Origin: Pseudobutyrivibrio sp.
GTDB taxonomy: Bacteria; Bacillota_A; Clostridia; Lachnospirales; Lachnospiraceae
Reading direction: 5' to 3'
NCBI GenBank assembly: GCA_024691465.1
Contig: JAILNO010000165.1
Location: 1-5,769, forward strand
DNA: 5,769 nucleotides
The position numbers and the translations under genes are program-made. Of this stretch, positions 5,305 through 5,769 are shown one piece after another; position 1 is the first letter of the stretch, and the number at the start of each line of letters is the position of its first letter. The notes beneath the pieces were generated by a model. The model was not told where the DNA came from, did not search any database, and was given only the letters and a program-made list of their open reading frames with translations.

Positions 5305-5769
5305 ATGGCAAAAGTTTCAATTGTTATGGGAAGCGACAGCGATATGCCTATTATGGCTAAGGCTGTGGAGATTCTTGAGAGATTCGGCGTAGATTACGAG
5401 ATTCGTATTATCTCAGCTCATCGTGAGCCAGATATTTTCGTAGAATATGCTAAGACCGCTAAGGATAGGGGTGTACAGGTAATTATTGCAGGAGCTGGCA
5501 AGGCTGCGCATCTACCTGGTATGTGTGCTGCTATTTTTGAGGGCCCAGTCATCGGTATCCCTATGAAGACCAGCGACCTAGGTGGAGTGGATTCCCTCTA
5601 TTCAATTGTTCAGATGCCTACAGGCGTTCCAGTGGCTACTGTTGCAATCAACGGTGGTGCTAATGCAGGTATCCTCGCAGTTAAGATGCTTGCTATGACA
5701 GATACTGTCTTAGCAGGCAAGCTACATGATTTCATCGTGGACCAGAAGGAACAGGTGGAGTCTAAGGAC
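5305..5769 (+). CDS. purE: N5-carboxyaminoimidazole ribonucleotide mutase (3' end outside window)
   Basis: The frame is open from the ATG to the window edge (155 codons, no stop); the family is about 160-170 residues, so little is missing. PurE class I converts N5-CAIR to CAIR in de novo purine synthesis, acting as a cytosolic octamer with PurK supplying the substrate. Visible signatures are GSDSD (9-13), the catalytic SAHREP (37-42, H39), AGAGKAAHLPGM (62-73), DSLYSIVQMP (96-105) and GGANAGILA (117-125). The TGGAGGAT site (5291-5298) lies six to eight bases before the ATG. Class I is favoured over the class II AIR carboxylase by the SIVQMP and PVIGIP segments, though without purK in view the distinction is inference. 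The 31-bp gap after the aminopeptidase gene shows neither terminator nor promoter, so it is probably co-transcribed with pyrE. Confidence 0.95.
   Translation, partial: MAKVSIVMGSDSDMPIMAKAVEILERFGVDYEIRIISAHREPDIFVEYAKTAKDRGVQVIIAGAGKAAHLPGMCAAIFEGPVIGIPMKTSDLGGVDSLYSIVQMPTGVPVATVAINGGANAGILAVKMLAMTDTVLAGKLHDFIVDQKEQVESKD

Overview
The window looks like chromosomal DNA of an anaerobic Gram-positive Firmicute, most likely a member of the Lachnospiraceae (Butyrivibrio/Pseudobutyrivibrio-like). The reasons are strong AGGAGG-type ribosome binding sites, textbook sigma-A promoters, a moderate GC content, AAG/GAG-rich codon use in the pyrE operon, and the protein types (clostridial-style YkuD L,D-transpeptidase with a C-terminal Ig-like domain, Endo III, PyrE, a long M29 aminopeptidase, PurE). 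The genus is an inference from sequence feel, not a database match.

Layout. 1-345 holds no convincing gene. It carries a striking 111-bp imperfect palindrome (7-117) with a second hairpin inside it, several smaller inverted repeats, and a G-quadruplex motif (324-341). 375-427 is a promoter region for the next gene, with three copies of the 10-mer ATWACGAAAA around a TTGATT-17-TATAAT promoter. 460-1320 (+) is a secreted L,D-transpeptidase. It converges on nth (1357-1989, -), endonuclease III, and the two share one bidirectional terminator (1326-1358). nth has its own promoter (2026-2055, -). From 2121 onward lies a rightward transcription unit: promoter TTGAAA-17-TACAAT, then pyrE (2199-2885), a three-pass membrane protein of unknown function (2885-3220, start overlapping the pyrE stop), a 682-residue M29-family aminopeptidase with a ~370-residue N-terminal extension (3225-5273), and purE (5305 to the window end, 3' end missing). 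No terminator is visible between these four genes.

How the genes fit together. pyrE (orotate to OMP) and purE (AIR carboxylation chemistry) put a pyrimidine and a purine biosynthesis step in one apparent operon, with a cytosolic metallo-aminopeptidase and a small membrane protein between them. This suggests growth-linked co-expression of nucleotide synthesis and peptide turnover, but no direct pathway link is visible. The L,D-transpeptidase acts on cell-wall peptidoglycan and nth on oxidised DNA bases; both are separate from the operon.

The least ordinary parts are the structured non-coding block at the left end, the tandem-repeat promoter of the transpeptidase gene, the long unassigned N-terminal half of the aminopeptidase, and the coupled membrane protein of unknown function. 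No defence system, CRISPR array, transposase gene, tRNA or rRNA is visible.
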